DNA of 43,683 bases from Nitrosomonas sp. Nm34. Lineage in GTDB: Bacteria > Pseudomonadota > Gammaproteobacteria > Burkholderiales > Nitrosomonadaceae. The DNA lies in NCBI RefSeq assembly GCF_900113925.1, contig NZ_FORD01000024.1, positions 1 to 43,683 on the forward strand. The letters run 5' to 3'. A model generated the notes under the pieces. That model was given only the letters and a program-made list of their open reading frames with translations, had not been told where the DNA came from and did no database searches. Of this stretch, positions 28,908 to 40,287 are shown piece after piece (positions within the stretch are counted from its first letter, which is position 1; the number at the start of each line of letters is the position of its first letter). The position numbers and the translations under genes were made by a program.

Positions 28908-29093
28908 ATGTGGGATACCTTCCTGATGGCCATTGCATTAATGTTGGTATTGGAAGGTATTCTTCCTTTTACATTTCCTAATGCTTGGCGTGATAGTTTT
29001 AGAAAACTTGTTGAATTGGAAGATAATCAGATTCGATTCATTGGATTAACGTCAATGGTAATAGGATTAATATTGCTCTATTTAGTGAATTAA
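28908..29093 (+). CDS. DUF2065 (YjeT-like) small membrane protein, 61 aa
   Basis: Small inner-membrane protein of unknown function, conserved next to hflC in Proteobacteria. Two hydrophobic segments are seen: FLMAIALMLVLEGILPF near the start and FIGLTSMVIGLILLYLV at the end, linked by the family-typical NAWRDSFRKL and DNQIRF. It lies 121 bases after hflC and 64 before hisZ. The family gives no firm function; its constant position suggests a link to HflKC or membrane homeostasis. Confidence 0.85.
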   Translation: MWDTFLMAIALMLVLEGILPFTFPNAWRDSFRKLVELEDNQIRFIGLTSMVIGLILLYLVN

Positions 29094-29157
29094 ATTCTTA
29101 AAAATATCTCTTTTTCTAGCAGTTCATAAATTAAGCGGCTCTTAAATCATTATTAGA

Positions 29158-30330
29158 ATGCGTAATTGGCTTCTTCCTGAATATGTCGAAGATGTTCTAC
29201 CGTCCGAGGCATTACGTATCGAAAAAATGCGTCGCTGCATTTTGGATTTACTGATTGTGCATGGCTATCAGTTTGTTATTCCCCCATTATTAGAATATGT
29301 GGAATCATTATTGTCAGGTAGTGGAAGTGACATGGATCTGCACATGTTTAAGGTGCTAGATCAATTAAGCGGAAGAATGATGGGATTGCGCGCAGATAGT
29401 ACACCTCAAACTGCACGCATAGATGCACATTTACTGAATGATGAAGGAGTGACTCGTCTTTGCTATGCAAACAGCGTGTTACACACTGTTCCTTGTGAAA
29501 TAACACGTACACGCGAACCCTTCCAGATTGGTGCAGAATTATATGGTCACTCTGGTCTGGAAAGTGATCTTGAGATCCAATGTTTAATGTTGAAATGTCT
29601 TGCAGTATCTGAAATTGACAAAATTCATCTCGACCTGGGTCATGTCGCTATTGTCAGAAGCTTGATTAAAGATTCAGGCGCTCTCCCCCAGTTTGAAGTG
29701 GATTTATACAATATATTACAAGCCAAAGATACCGCTGCTCTGAAGGAGCTCCTGTGTACTGGGCTTGATAAACGGCTGGATAAGCCTATTCGAGATGCTC
29801 TGATGCTTCTTCCGGAATTATATGGCGGCAAAAAAATACTAGCACACGCTCGTAAAATGCTCCCTAGTTATCCAGAAATTGAAAATGCGCTGGATCAGCT
29901 TGAAATGGTTGAGGAAGAGCTAAAAGAGTTTGTCGATACCATCACTTTCGATTTATCAGATTTACGTGGTTATCATTATCACACAGGGATGGTATTTGCT
30001 GCTTATACGCTAGGAAGTGCTAACGCAATAGCGTTGGGAGGAAGATATGATGAAATAGGCAAAGCATTTGGAAGAGCAAGGCCGGCTACAGGCTTCAGTA
30101 TTGATTTGCGGGAATTATCGAGGTTAGTCAGATCAGACACATGCTCTAGGGGGATTCTAGCCCCTTACGAAAAAGATGATAAAGCACTGGAAAAAATAAT
30201 TGAGCAGTTGAGAAATGAGGGTCATATCGTTATAACAGAGTTACCTGGAAGTGAAAACAAAGAAAACACCCTCTACTATGACAGGAAGATTATCTTGCAC
30301 AATGGCGTATGGCAGGTAGTGGGAATATAA
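29158..30330 (+). CDS. hisZ: ATP phosphoribosyltransferase regulatory subunit HisZ, 390 aa
   Basis: Histidyl-tRNA synthetase paralogue that activates the short form of HisG in the first step of histidine synthesis. The class II synthetase-like core is visible: RNWLLPEYVEDVLPSEALRI, then PEFLEY-like PPLLEYVESLLSG, and the arginine-containing RADSTPQTARIDAH. The C-terminal GGRYDEIGKAFGRARPATGF corresponds to the synthetase motif 3 region. No C-terminal anticodon-binding domain is present, and the length of 390 suits HisZ rather than HisS. hisG is not in this window. It is followed by purA after 37 bases, as in many Betaproteobacteria. Confidence 0.93.
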   Translation: MRNWLLPEYVEDVLPSEALRIEKMRRCILDLLIVHGYQFVIPPLLEYVESLLSGSGSDMDLHMFKVLDQLSGRMMGLRADSTPQTARIDAHLLNDEGVTRLCYANSVLHTVPCEITRTREPFQIGAELYGHSGLESDLEIQCLMLKCLAVSEIDKIHLDLGHVAIVRSLIKDSGALPQFEVDLYNILQAKDTAALKELLCTGLDKRLDKPIRDALMLLPELYGGKKILAHARKMLPSYPEIENALDQLEMVEEELKEFVDTITFDLSDLRGYHYHTGMVFAAYTLGSANAIALGGRYDEIGKAFGRARPATGFSIDLRELSRLVRSDTCSRGILAPYEKDDKALEKIIEQLRNEGHIVITELPGSENKENTLYYDRKIILHNGVWQVVGI

Positions 30331-30364
30331 ATTGTCCATATACATCAAGATGAAGGAATCCTGA

Positions 30365-31678
<1,314 letters not shown>

Positions 31679-32045
31679 TTTTAATCTTTGTATTCATTTT
31701 TATCATTTGTTTTTTCGTCTTCTTCATTCTTGAGCGAGTGTATTGGAGAACTCATCTCACTTCTTTTTCGATGATTCTATTTTCGTTTTTGTTTCTTTCG
31801 ATTTTTTCTAAGCTATTTAGAGTTCCTGTTCAGCTTCAGCAATCTTTGGTTAAAATACATTACCATTCATCCATATATTTATTGTATCGATTTGTTTTCT
31901 AGCGATTGTTGTTTATTTGTTCAGCCTCTTACGTTTGATCATAAACGATATTGGTTACCGCAGCATATTGAAGTAGTTTCCGCAGAAATTAAGGAAGAAA
32001 AAGTGCAAAGCATTATTTTTAGATTTTAATTTTGGAGAATATTTT
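31679..32045. other. T-rich intergenic region after purA
   Basis: The 367 bases are strongly T-rich on the plus strand (31679-31880) and contain no gene, repeat or tRNA that I can support. The promoter of the downstream secreted protein must lie here, but no -35/-10 pair stands out. A ribosome site TGGAG precedes the next gene. Confidence 0.4.
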
Positions 32046-32420
32046 ATGAAACTAAAACTAGTTAATTTAATGCGAGTAATAATTTTGCTAGTATCAAGTA
32101 TCTTTTTATGCTCATTAGCTACTTTAGTACAAGCATCATGCAAGGGATGTCTTTGTGTAGGTGATCCGTGTCGTTTATGCTCATTACCCCCAATGACTAC
32201 TGATAAGATTGTAGAAGATGAGCCAGAAACTTGCAAAAAAATCCGAGAACAAGTGGCTCCCATATCTTCACCACCTGGTACTAATGAATATTTTGCCAGC
32301 CTTGATAAGTCAACAATGGCTTGTATAAAAAATGGGGGAGATGTAATTAAAAACTCGCGTCGCAGTGAAGCTTTTCCTGCAAGGGTTTATTGTAAGCCAT
32401 ATATACCAACGAAAAATTAA
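32046..32420 (+). CDS. Small Cys-rich secreted protein of unknown function, 124 aa
   Basis: I do not recognise the family. An N-terminal signal peptide is clear (basic MKLKLVNLMR, hydrophobic core, likely cut after LVQA30). The mature protein of about 94 residues has eight cysteines, at 32, 35, 37, 42, 45, 63, 93 and 116. Five of these lie in a tight cluster C-x2-C-x-C-x4-C-x2-C (ASCKGCLCVGDPCRLC). An even number of cysteines and export suggest disulfide bonds or metal binding. It is flanked by long gene-poor regions and stands alone. The ribosome site TGGAG (32033-32037) supports the start. Confidence 0.75.
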   Translation: MKLKLVNLMRVIILLVSSIFLCSLATLVQASCKGCLCVGDPCRLCSLPPMTTDKIVEDEPETCKKIREQVAPISSPPGTNEYFASLDKSTMACIKNGGDVIKNSRRSEAFPARVYCKPYIPTKN

Positions 32421-32679
32421 CATAATCTGAAATGATTGTTACGATAAGAAATATCTAAGTTGCTATATGACCTGCAAATAAGCTATAGAAAAGTATATAT
32501 CTCATTCTTCCATCTTTGTTTATATTTATAAGTTACTGAATTGTAAATAAATTATGGCGAGAAGCATTCTGTTATCAAGCTTGAGAACTAGGTACAAATT
32601 TGTTTCTACAATAAGTATTTGATGTGAATTTGAATGTTAATCCGATGTGGCTTAGTTCTAGAATGGTCTGACTGCGAAA

Positions 32680-32789
32680 CTGATTCCATTTCCAAACCAA
32701 AAATGACTCGAATGCGAGCCGTAGACAGTATCAATCATACGTCAAGTTGAATCCGACAAAATCAATTTTGATTTGGAAATGGAATTAGA
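32680..32789 (-). mobile_element. 110-bp inverted-repeat element, copy B
   Basis: The left end TGATTCCATTTCCAAACC and right end GATTTGGAAATGGAATTA are near-perfect inverted repeats. The interior is reversed relative to copies A and C (CGACAAA is read on the plus strand) and is the most diverged of the four. It has no reading frame of its own. Confidence 0.75.
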
Positions 32790-33435
32790 TTCGTGACAAC
32801 ACGGATGCTCAATATCTCAGGAACGTATAGGGAAGGCTAAATGTCAATTCAACCCCAATATGTTAATAATAAAATGGGTTTGTTAACACTGCCAAGATAT
32901 CATCATCAGCCTTATAGTTTGGTGTAATTCTAAAGTGAGTTGTTTGTTCAAGTTGTTTATTCATTTCGGTGATATTGTGCGATAAGGTGACATGTATTGC
33001 ATTGTCATTTAGATACAGTAATCTCTTATGAGCAAGATGAAATCGAATAAAACGAAAAATCATTAAAATTTTCATTTTCTACAAAGACATAATTTATGTG
33101 TTTCAAGACGTCATATCATTTGATTCCACTGACTGCTATTTTGAGTATGATAAGATAAGAGTATTTTGACTATAGACATTGTGGTCGTGAACTTTACCGG
33201 TAGCGGTGAGTGTATTTGATGAATGGATAATCTCAGAGACTTAGAGTAAAAAATTAACTGCTCTTCTTTGCGAGAACTTAAGTGTGAATCCAAAGGGCAA
33301 CATAAAATCAATACCTTTTATGATTCATTTCTAAATTCTTAAAAATAGATAGATTCTTTATTCCATCTTTGTAAATCTGGTGAATGATAAATAATTAATA
33401 AATTCAATATATTATTGGGATTTTGTCATAAAAAG

Positions 33436-33463
33436 CAAGATAAAAATTATCTTGTTATTTTTT
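33436..33463 (+). terminator. Terminator-like hairpin 77 bases upstream of secA
   Basis: Perfect arms CAAGATAA and TTATCTTG with loop AAA are followed by TTATTTTTT. There is no plus-strand gene in the preceding kilobase that needs a terminator. It may end an unseen small transcript, or act in the secA leader. Confidence 0.45.
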
Positions 33464-33539
33464 CTAATCTCCACTGGAATGTCAGAAATATAAAGATTTT
33501 TCGTGGTTAATTGATTCAAATTAAAAAACTAAATATTTT

Positions 33540-36263
33540 ATGTTAAACAATTTGCTTAAAAGGATTTTTGGTAGCCGCAATGACCGCTTAATCAAGCAAT
33601 ATTCTGAAATCGTGCGTGTTATCAATGAACTGGAATCAACTATTGCACCTTTATCTGATGCTGATCTATGCGGCAAGACTCATGAATTCAAGCAACGGGT
33701 TTCCAATGGCGAAACGCTCGATGCGTTATTACCCGAAGCATTCGCCGTAGTGCGGGAAGCAGGCAAACGAGTGTTGGGAATGCGTCATTTTGATGTGCAA
33801 CTGATTGGCGGAATGGTGCTACATGATGGGAAAATTGCTGAGATGCGTACTGGCGAGGGTAAAACCTTAATGGCCACCCTGCCTGCCTATCTTAACGCCG
33901 TGACGGGGCAGGGAGTGCATATTGTGACGGTAAACGATTACCTTGCCACTCGTGACGCTGGCTGGATGGGGAGAATATACCAATTTCTAGGTTTGTCGGT
34001 TGGTGTGATTACTTCCCAAATGGCGCAAGATACCAAACAGGCTGCTTATGCTGCTGATATTACCTATGGCACTAATAATGAGTATGGTTTTGATTATTTG
34101 CGCGACAACATGGTTAGCCACCCTGCTGAGCGGGTACAGCGTATGCTTAATTTTGCAATTGTCGATGAAGTCGATTCAATTTTGATCGATGAGGCGCGTA
34201 CTCCATTAATCATATCAGGCCAGGCAGAAGGCGATACTGAGATATATGTGCGTATCAATACGTTAATACCTGAGCTTACCCGGCAGCAAGTAGAGAAAGG
34301 TCCTGGCGACTATAGTGTGGATGAAAAATCTCAACAGGTATTATTGAGTGAGGAAGGTTTTGAGCATGCCGAGAAATTGCTTGCTAAGGCTGGCTTACTA
34401 GCGGCTGGGACAAGCCTATATGATCCGGCCAATATCAATTTGATTCATCATCTCAATGCTGCATTACGTGCGCACGCCCTATATCACCGTGATCAGCATT
34501 ATGTGGTACAAAATAATGAAGTTATTATCGTTGACGAATTTACTGGTCGCTTAATGTCAGGGCGGCGATGGTCAGAAGGTCTGCATCAAGCTGTTGAAGC
34601 AAAAGAAAATGTTCCTATTCAGAAAGAAAATCAGACACTTGCTTCGATCACGTTTCAAAATTATTTTCGTATGTACCACAAGCTTGCTGGCATGACAGGC
34701 ACAGCAGATACCGAAGCTTTTGAATTTCAACAAATCTATGGACTTGAAACTGTTGTTATTCCGACACATCGTCCTATGATTCGTGAAGACAAGATGGATA
34801 AAGTCTTTCGTACCATGAAAGAAAAACACCAAGCCATTCTGGAAGATATCAAGGATTGTTATCAACGTGGACAGCCAACGCTTGTTGGAACAACTTCTAT
34901 TGAAAATAATGAATTACTTTCTTCTTTGTTAAGCAAAGAAAAATTACCGCATCAAGTCCTCAATGCGAAGCAGCATGCCAGTGAGGCGGATATTATTGCT
35001 CAGGCGGGTCGATCCAAAATGATCACGATCGCGACTAACATGGCTGGAAGGGGTACCGATATTGTATTAGGGGGTAATCCAGAGCCAGAAATTCATCGGG
35101 TGCTTTCCGATGAAACACTCAATGAAGAAACCAAAGCGAAGCGTACCGCTGAAATACAGAAAGTATGGCAGGAGAGACATGATGAAGTAATTAAATTGGG
35201 TGGATTACATATCATAGGTACTGAACGGCATGAATCACGTAGAATTGACAACCAGTTGCGTGGACGTGCTGGTCGGCAAGGTGATTCCGGCTCAAGTCGT
35301 TTCTATTTGTCACTTGAAGATCCTCTTCTGCGCATTTTCGCATCTGACCGTGTGGCAAATATTATGACACGCCTTAAAATGCCTGAAGGAGAAGCAATAG
35401 AGCACCCATGGGTAACACGAGCAATAGAGAATGCACAGAGGAAAGTTGAAGCGAGGAACTTTGATATTCGTAAACAATTGCTTGAATTTGACGATGTTGC
35501 TAATGATCAGCGGAAAGTAATTTATCAGCAGCGAAATGAATTACTAGAAGCGCAACAAGATATTACAGAGACGATAACAGCTATTCAAGAAAGTGTAATC
35601 AGTAATCTTTTCAATCTTCATATTCCACCTCAGAGTATAGAAGAACAGTGGGATATCTCTGGTTTAGAGAAAGCATTGGCGAGCGATTATCATATTCATC
35701 TGCCAATTCAGGAGTGGTTAGATAAAGAACCCGATTTGCACGCTGAGAATTTACTGGAAAGGGTTTGGGAAGCAGCGCGTGTGCTTTACCGTAGTAAATC
35801 AGAAATGGTCGGCAGTCATCTTATGCACCAATACGAGCGGGCAGTGATGTTACATAGTCTTGATACTCATTGGCGAGAACATCTGGCAGCATTGGATCAT
35901 TTACGGCAAGGGATTCATTTGCGTGGTTATGCTGCTAAAAATCCAAAGCAGGAATATAAACGAGAGGCCTTCGAGTTATTTGCTAATATGCTTGAAGAGA
36001 TTAAGATTGAAGTAACTAAAATCCTCATGACTGTTCAAATAAAGAATGAGCAACAAGTGGAAACAGTAGCCGAAACAGTTCCTCCTTCTAGCAATATGCA
36101 ATACCACCATGCGGCTTATGAAGAAGTTATAGATAAGCAATCCCAGAGTTCTGAAGAAAAACCACAACCTTTTGTTCGCAAAAGTACTAAAGTTGGTCGG
36201 AATGATCCTTGTCCATGTGGTTCTGGCAAGAAATATAAACATTGCCATGGTAAGCTTAAATAG
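33540..36263 (+). CDS. secA: Preprotein translocase ATPase SecA, 907 aa
   Basis: Motor that drives unfolded proteins through SecYEG. Walker A is MRTGEGKT (near residue 102-109) and Walker B is [15 protein letters not shown]. The preprotein cross-linking domain lies between them and NBD2, whose motifs [16 protein letters not shown] and [11 protein letters not shown] are intact. The helical scaffold and wing domains follow. The C-terminal zinc finger has [13 protein letters not shown], the SecB-binding type. The length is normal. No secM-like gene precedes it, and the ribosome site is weak. Confidence 0.97.
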   Translation: MLNNLLKRIFGSRNDRLIKQYSEIVRVINELESTIAPLSDADLCGKTHEFKQRVSNGETLDALLPEAFAVVREAGKRVLGMRHFDVQLIGGMVLHDGKIAEMRTGEGKTLMATLPAYLNAVTGQGVHIVTVNDYLATRDAGWMGRIYQFLGLSVGVITSQMAQDTKQAAYAADITYGTNNEYGFDYLRDNMVSHPAERVQRMLNFAIVDEVDSILIDEARTPLIISGQAEGDTEIYVRINTLIPELTRQQVEKGPGDYSVDEKSQQVLLSEEGFEHAEKLLAKAGLLAAGTSLYDPANINLIHHLNAALRAHALYHRDQHYVVQNNEVIIVDEFTGRLMSGRRWSEGLHQAVEAKENVPIQKENQTLASITFQNYFRMYHKLAGMTGTADTEAFEFQQIYGLETVVIPTHRPMIREDKMDKVFRTMKEKHQAILEDIKDCYQRGQPTLVGTTSIENNELLSSLLSKEKLPHQVLNAKQHASEADIIAQAGRSKMITIATNMAGRGTDIVLGGNPEPEIHRVLSDETLNEETKAKRTAEIQKVWQERHDEVIKLGGLHIIGTERHESRRIDNQLRGRAGRQGDSGSSRFYLSLEDPLLRIFASDRVANIMTRLKMPEGEAIEHPWVTRAIENAQRKVEARNFDIRKQLLEFDDVANDQRKVIYQQRNELLEAQQDITETITAIQESVISNLFNLHIPPQSIEEQWDISGLEKALASDYHIHLPIQEWLDKEPDLHAENLLERVWEAARVLYRSKSEMVGSHLMHQYERAVMLHSLDTHWREHLAALDHLRQGIHLRGYAAKNPKQEYKREAFELFANMLEEIKIEVTKILMTVQIKNEQQVETVAETVPPSSNMQYHHAAYEEVIDKQSQSSEEKPQPFVRKSTKVGRNDPCPCGSGKKYKHCHGKLK

Positions 36264-37100
36264 TAAATGATTGATTAAACGTGGAGTCAATAAAATTGCT
36301 GACTACTTCCTTTACTGGTGATAGATTTCTAATCTAAGCGCTATTTAATAAGAATCAAATGAATTTACGATTATTTTTATACGAGTTAAGGGTGATTGAT
36401 AATAAAAGGAGTCTTCAATTAATATAACAATTGGTTTGTGAATGAATATAACGGCTCCAGTTAACAGATCATATGAATAGATAAAGTAATTCCTCGGTTA
36501 TGCTGGGGAATGATTAGAGATCTAACCGGGTAAGGCAGTTAACCTCATTCTTTTAGCTTGATCAAGAACTAGCGCATCCAATGCGTGATAATTAGAATCT
36601 TGCGTACATGACATGAAATGCCATGTGTCATTTCATATATATTCGAAAAAAAGAAAGAGATAATCGAGCCAATGCATAAGCACTTAATAGGATGTAGAAA
36701 TCATATTTGAGGTTGTTTTAATAGGCAGAAACAGGTAAAAAAAGCGTAGTCTATAGCTTGTAAATAGGCTTTAAATTTTATTTTTAATATCGCAGCGATA
36801 ACGTAGATAATTTTTAAATGGCCTGCCAGAAGAACTTTTATACAAATTGATGAAGTGGAAGCGCTAATAAATAGTTAGTTGGAAGGCAGCACTACGAATT
36901 TATGCTCTGAAAATTTATAACGGTCATACTTAACAGATTGGAAGTGAATTGGTTAATTATAATATTGCTTGGTTCTGAAGATAGATTAATATTATTCTAT
37001 CTGGGTACGATTATCAGTTCCCGATCAAAACCATTGGCATCTGGTAGCATAGGTCTGCGATATACCTGCATCAAACCCAGAAAAACTGCAAATAAAGTAT

Positions 37101-37120
37101 CCCTGCAGCAAGCTGCAGGG
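37101..37120. repeat. Perfect hairpin abutting element copy C
   Basis: Arms CCCTGCAG and CTGCAGGG with loop CAAG. The right arm ends exactly where copy C begins. Such GC hairpins are common beside inserted elements in AT-rich genomes; it could be a target for insertion or an old terminator. Confidence 0.6.
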
Positions 37121-37230
37121 TATTTCATTCCTAAATCAAAATTGACTTTGTCGACTTCATCTCTTGCCGTATTATTTATAATGTCTGCGGCTTGCCTTCG
37201 CATCATGTTTGATTTGGAAATGGAATTAGA
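37120..37230 (+). mobile_element. 110-bp inverted-repeat element, copy C
   Basis: The left end TATTTCATTCCTAAATC and right end GATTTGGAAATGGAATTA are inverted repeats. The interior (ACTTTGTCGACTTCATC, GCCTTCGCATCATG) closely matches copy A. It is forward oriented and lies about 450 bases upstream of petA. Confidence 0.8.
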
Positions 37231-37510
37231 GTCTGTGTCTGGAATAGCCCCCCCATCCGCGCATCTTCATAAAGCTTGAAATATTCCTGTTCCTGATTTT
37301 TTATATACTCTGCTATCCTTGTTTTATCTCCATGCAGAAGGTTTTTTGGGGGGGGGAGCCGCGCTATTTAGTAAGAGCTGGCGTACAAATTTATACAGAT
37401 TATCATCTTGATAGGTGTGAACATCATCCAAAAATCATTTACTTCGGATAATTGTAAAATTCAAAAGATGAAAATTTTTAAGGAGGAATCTATTTTGGTG
37501 ATTAGCTTTA

Positions 37511-37516
37511 TATAAT
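37511..37516 (+). promoter_or_regulatory. Possible -10 box for petABC
   Basis: A perfect TATAAT lies 165 bases before petA. No good -35 box is seen at 15-18 bases upstream, so this is only a candidate. Confidence 0.2.
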
Positions 37517-37680
37517 ACCCTAATACGTAATGGGTTATGTTATACTTTTAAGATTATGCTTTTTAAGCATATGATGTATTATGAATATTTTGGAAAGTAA
37601 AGCATAAGATAAACAGGCTGATCGGCTTCCAGTTTGAGTCGATTCTGGTTGGAAAATTCATTGGATGGAATTATTAAAAA

Positions 37681-38280
37681 ATGGCAGATAGTAATGGTGA
37701 GATGAATAGTCGGCGTCGTTTTCTAGTGCTAACCACATCTGTAGCAGGTGGGGTTGCTGCCGTAGCGGTAGCAACCCCATTTATGTTATATATGATGCCT
37801 AGTGAGCGTGCTAAAGCAGCTGGGGCACCGGTAGAAGTCGATATTAGTAAGCTGGAGCCTGGTATGCTGTTGATGGTTGAGTGGCGGGGAAAGGTTGTTT
37901 GGGTGCTGAAGCGCACGCAAGAGATGTTAGAGAATTTGAAAAAACTAAATGATGTGCTGGCTGACCCAACATCGGAAAAAAATCAGCAACCACCTTATGC
38001 ACAGAATGAGACGCGTTCTATTAAACCTGAAATTCTGGTGGTAGTGGGTGTGTGTACACATCTTGGTTGTTCTCCGGTTTATAGGAAGGATATTGCTCCT
38101 GCTGATTTAGGGCCTGATTGGTTAGGCGGCTTTTTCTGCCCATGTCATGGTTCAAAATTTGATTTGGCAGGACGTGTTTATAAGAATGTTCCGGCACCTA
38201 CTAATCTGGTTGTGCCTCCTCATGTTTATTTGAGTGAAAATCGGCTTTTAATTGGCTCTGAAAGCAAGGAATCTGTATAA
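37681..38280 (+). CDS. petA: Ubiquinol-cytochrome c reductase Rieske iron-sulfur subunit, 199 aa
   Basis: Takes the first electron from ubiquinol in the cytochrome bc1 complex. The N-terminus has a twin-arginine type signal/anchor (SRRRFLVLTTSVAGGVAAVAV) that remains as membrane anchor. The 2Fe-2S ligands are C125 and H127 in CTHLGC, and C153 and H156 in CPCHGS, with C130 and C155 forming the usual disulfide. In an ammonia oxidiser this complex passes electrons from the quinone pool to cytochrome c. It is the first gene of petABC, ending one base before petB. Confidence 0.97.
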   Translation: MADSNGEMNSRRRFLVLTTSVAGGVAAVAVATPFMLYMMPSERAKAAGAPVEVDISKLEPGMLLMVEWRGKVVWVLKRTQEMLENLKKLNDVLADPTSEKNQQPPYAQNETRSIKPEILVVVGVCTHLGCSPVYRKDIAPADLGPDWLGGFFCPCHGSKFDLAGRVYKNVPAPTNLVVPPHVYLSENRLLIGSESKESV

Positions 38281-38281
38281 A

Positions 38282-39529
38282 ATGAGTAAACAAGAAAATT
38301 CGTTTATGGGATGGATTGATGAGCGCTTCCCAATGACTGCTACTTGGAGAGCGCATCTTTCTGAATATTATGCTCCTAAAAATTTTAATTTCTGGTATTA
38401 CTTTGGTTCGCTAGCAATGCTTGTGCTGGTTAACCAATTAATTACCGGTATTTTTCTTACTATGAGCTATAAGCCGGATGCCAGCCTTGCATTTGCATCA
38501 GTTGAATACATCATGCGGGACGTGAACTTTGGATGGTTAATTCGGTATATGCATTCCACGGGAGCCTCCATGTTTTTTGTGGTGGTATATCTGCATATGT
38601 TCCGAGGAATGATGTATGGCTCTTATCGCAAGCCTCGCGAGCTTTTGTGGTTGATAGGGATGGCGATATTTTTTGTGTTGATGAGTCTGGCGTTTACTGG
38701 ATACATTTTACCTTGGGGACAGATGTCTTATTGGGGTGCTCAGGTAATTGTAAGTATGTTTGGGGCAATTCCATATATTGGTGACACGTTATCAAACTGG
38801 ATTCTGGGTGACTTCATGCTCTCGGATGCAGCGCTTAATCGTTTCTTTGCATATCATGTGGTGACTTTGCCATTATTGATAATTGTGCTGGTATTTGTTC
38901 ATATCATCGCATTACATGAAGTCGGATCGAATAATCCAGATGGGATTGAAATTAAAGCTAACAAAGATCCAAAAACAGGAATTCCGGTAGATGGGATACC
39001 ATTTCATCCTTACTACTCTGTCAAGGATATAGTCGGAATTGTTGCATTTTTAATTGTGTTTACTGGCATTATATTTTTTGTTCCTGAGATGGGTGGGTAT
39101 TTTCTTGAGCATAATAATTTTATCCCTGCAAATACGCTACAAACACCCGATCATATTGCTCCTGTGTGGTATTTCACCCCTTATTATTCAATGCTTAGGG
39201 CAGTCACAGTTAATTTTCTCGGAGTAGATGCGAAACTGTGGGGGGTTATCTTAATGGCGGGTTCGGTAATTATTTTTTGTTTCTTACCTTGGCTGGATCG
39301 TAGTCCGGTAAAATCAATACGTTATAAAGGGCCAATCTTTAAGTTCGCGCTGGCACTTTTTGTAATAAGCTTTCTTGTATTAGGTTGGCTTGGCACAAAA
39401 GCACCAACACCTTTATACACGTTATTAGCACAAATTTTTACGGTTATTTATTTTGCATTTTTTATTCTGATGCCACTATATAGCAAGATAGATAAAACAA
39501 AACCAGAACCCAAAAGAGTGACAAAATGA
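38282..39529 (+). CDS. petB: Cytochrome b subunit of the bc1 complex, 415 aa
   Basis: Membrane subunit carrying haems bL and bH and both quinone sites. About eight membrane helices are visible. The haem ligands occur as the usual His pairs: RYMHSTGASMFFVVVYLHMF in helix B and FFAYHVVTLPLLIIVLVFVH in helix D. The Qo-site sequence appears as PVWYFTPYYSMLRA, close to the PEWY motif with V in place of E. The start ATG 38282 lies one base after petA; an upstream in-frame Met inside petA is rejected. It overlaps petC by four bases (ATGA). Confidence 0.96.
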   Translation: MSKQENSFMGWIDERFPMTATWRAHLSEYYAPKNFNFWYYFGSLAMLVLVNQLITGIFLTMSYKPDASLAFASVEYIMRDVNFGWLIRYMHSTGASMFFVVVYLHMFRGMMYGSYRKPRELLWLIGMAIFFVLMSLAFTGYILPWGQMSYWGAQVIVSMFGAIPYIGDTLSNWILGDFMLSDAALNRFFAYHVVTLPLLIIVLVFVHIIALHEVGSNNPDGIEIKANKDPKTGIPVDGIPFHPYYSVKDIVGIVAFLIVFTGIIFFVPEMGGYFLEHNNFIPANTLQTPDHIAPVWYFTPYYSMLRAVTVNFLGVDAKLWGVILMAGSVIIFCFLPWLDRSPVKSIRYKGPIFKFALALFVISFLVLGWLGTKAPTPLYTLLAQIFTVIYFAFFILMPLYSKIDKTKPEPKRVTK

Positions 39530-40245
39530 GATTAATTAAATTCCTGCTTTTTTTTATCAGTTTGGCTCCGACTTTTGTTTTCGCATCCACAGACATAACA
39601 CTTGATAAGGCCCCGATTGATACTTCTGACGACGCTTCATTACAGCGTGGGGCGCAAAGCTTTGTCAATTATTGCTTGACATGCCATGGGGCAAGCTATA
39701 TGCGTTATAATCGACATCAAGATATCGGACTAAGTAACCAGGAAATTAGCGAGCGTCTTATTCTTACAGGGCAAAAAGTTGGTGATGTAATGTTTACTTC
39801 AATGAAGAAGAGTGAAGCTGAAGAATGGTTTGGGGTCGCTCCGCCCGATCTATCTGTAATTGCGCGCTCTCGTGGCGCGGATTGGCTATATACTTATCTT
39901 AGATCTTTTTATAGAGATGAATCATCTTCTAGCGGCTGGAATAATTTAATTTTTGATAAAGTTGCAATGCCGCATGTTCTCTACCAATTGCAGGGTCTAC
40001 AGACACTTAATGTCAAATCACAAGATGGCTCAGAAGTTAAAGAGTTGAATCTGAGTGTGCCTGGATTACTTTCCAAAGAGGAATATGATAACTTTGCCGC
40101 AGATCTGGTAAACTACATAGTCTATTTGGGTGAGCCTCATGCGAATTATCGTAAGAAACTGGGAGCTTTCGTCCTTATCTTTTTATTAGGTATGCTTGGA
40201 TTGACTTATTTACTAAAACGTGAATATTGGAGAGACGTGCATTAA
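39526..40245 (+). CDS. petC: Cytochrome c1 subunit of the bc1 complex, 239 aa
   Basis: Periplasmic haem subunit that takes electrons from the Rieske protein and passes them to soluble cytochrome c. A signal peptide ends near FVFA20. The haem motif is C50-L-T-C53-H54, followed by GASYMRYNRHQD. The C-terminal anchor is GAFVLIFLLGMLGLTYLL with a basic end, KREYWRDVH. Met160-like axial ligand sequence (VAMPHVLYQLQG) is present. It overlaps petB by four bases and is followed after 42 bases by sspA. Confidence 0.96.
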   Translation: MRLIKFLLFFISLAPTFVFASTDITLDKAPIDTSDDASLQRGAQSFVNYCLTCHGASYMRYNRHQDIGLSNQEISERLILTGQKVGDVMFTSMKKSEAEEWFGVAPPDLSVIARSRGADWLYTYLRSFYRDESSSSGWNNLIFDKVAMPHVLYQLQGLQTLNVKSQDGSEVKELNLSVPGLLSKEEYDNFAADLVNYIVYLGEPHANYRKKLGAFVLIFLLGMLGLTYLLKREYWRDVH

Positions 40246-40287
40246 TAAATTATTGAATAAAAATATAACGAAGATGTATAAGTCATT

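Larger units (their letters stand above)
32421..33539. other. Gene-poor AT-rich region upstream of secA
   Basis: In 1.1 kb I find only copy B of the 110-bp element (32680-32789) and a stem-loop with a T run at 33436-33463. Short frames at 32863-33075 and 33111-33311 (both minus) have no family resemblance and weak ribosome sites, and are not called. The secA promoter should lie in the last 100 bases. Confidence 0.5.
36264..37680. other. Gene-poor region between secA and petA
   Basis: In 1.4 kb I see no protein gene I can support. It holds a perfect hairpin (37101-37120), copy C of the 110-bp element (37120-37230), a run of nine G (37348-37356), an unused strong ribosome site AAGGAGG (37480-37486), a TATAAT box (37511-37516) and a stem-loop TATGCTT/AAGCATA (37555-37571). 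A minus-strand frame at 36997-37206 may be decayed mobile-element sequence. No terminator after secA was found. Confidence 0.5.

Noticed and set aside
32863..33075. 70-codon minus-strand frame upstream of secA
   Set aside because: Weak ribosome site, AT-driven composition, no recognisable domain.
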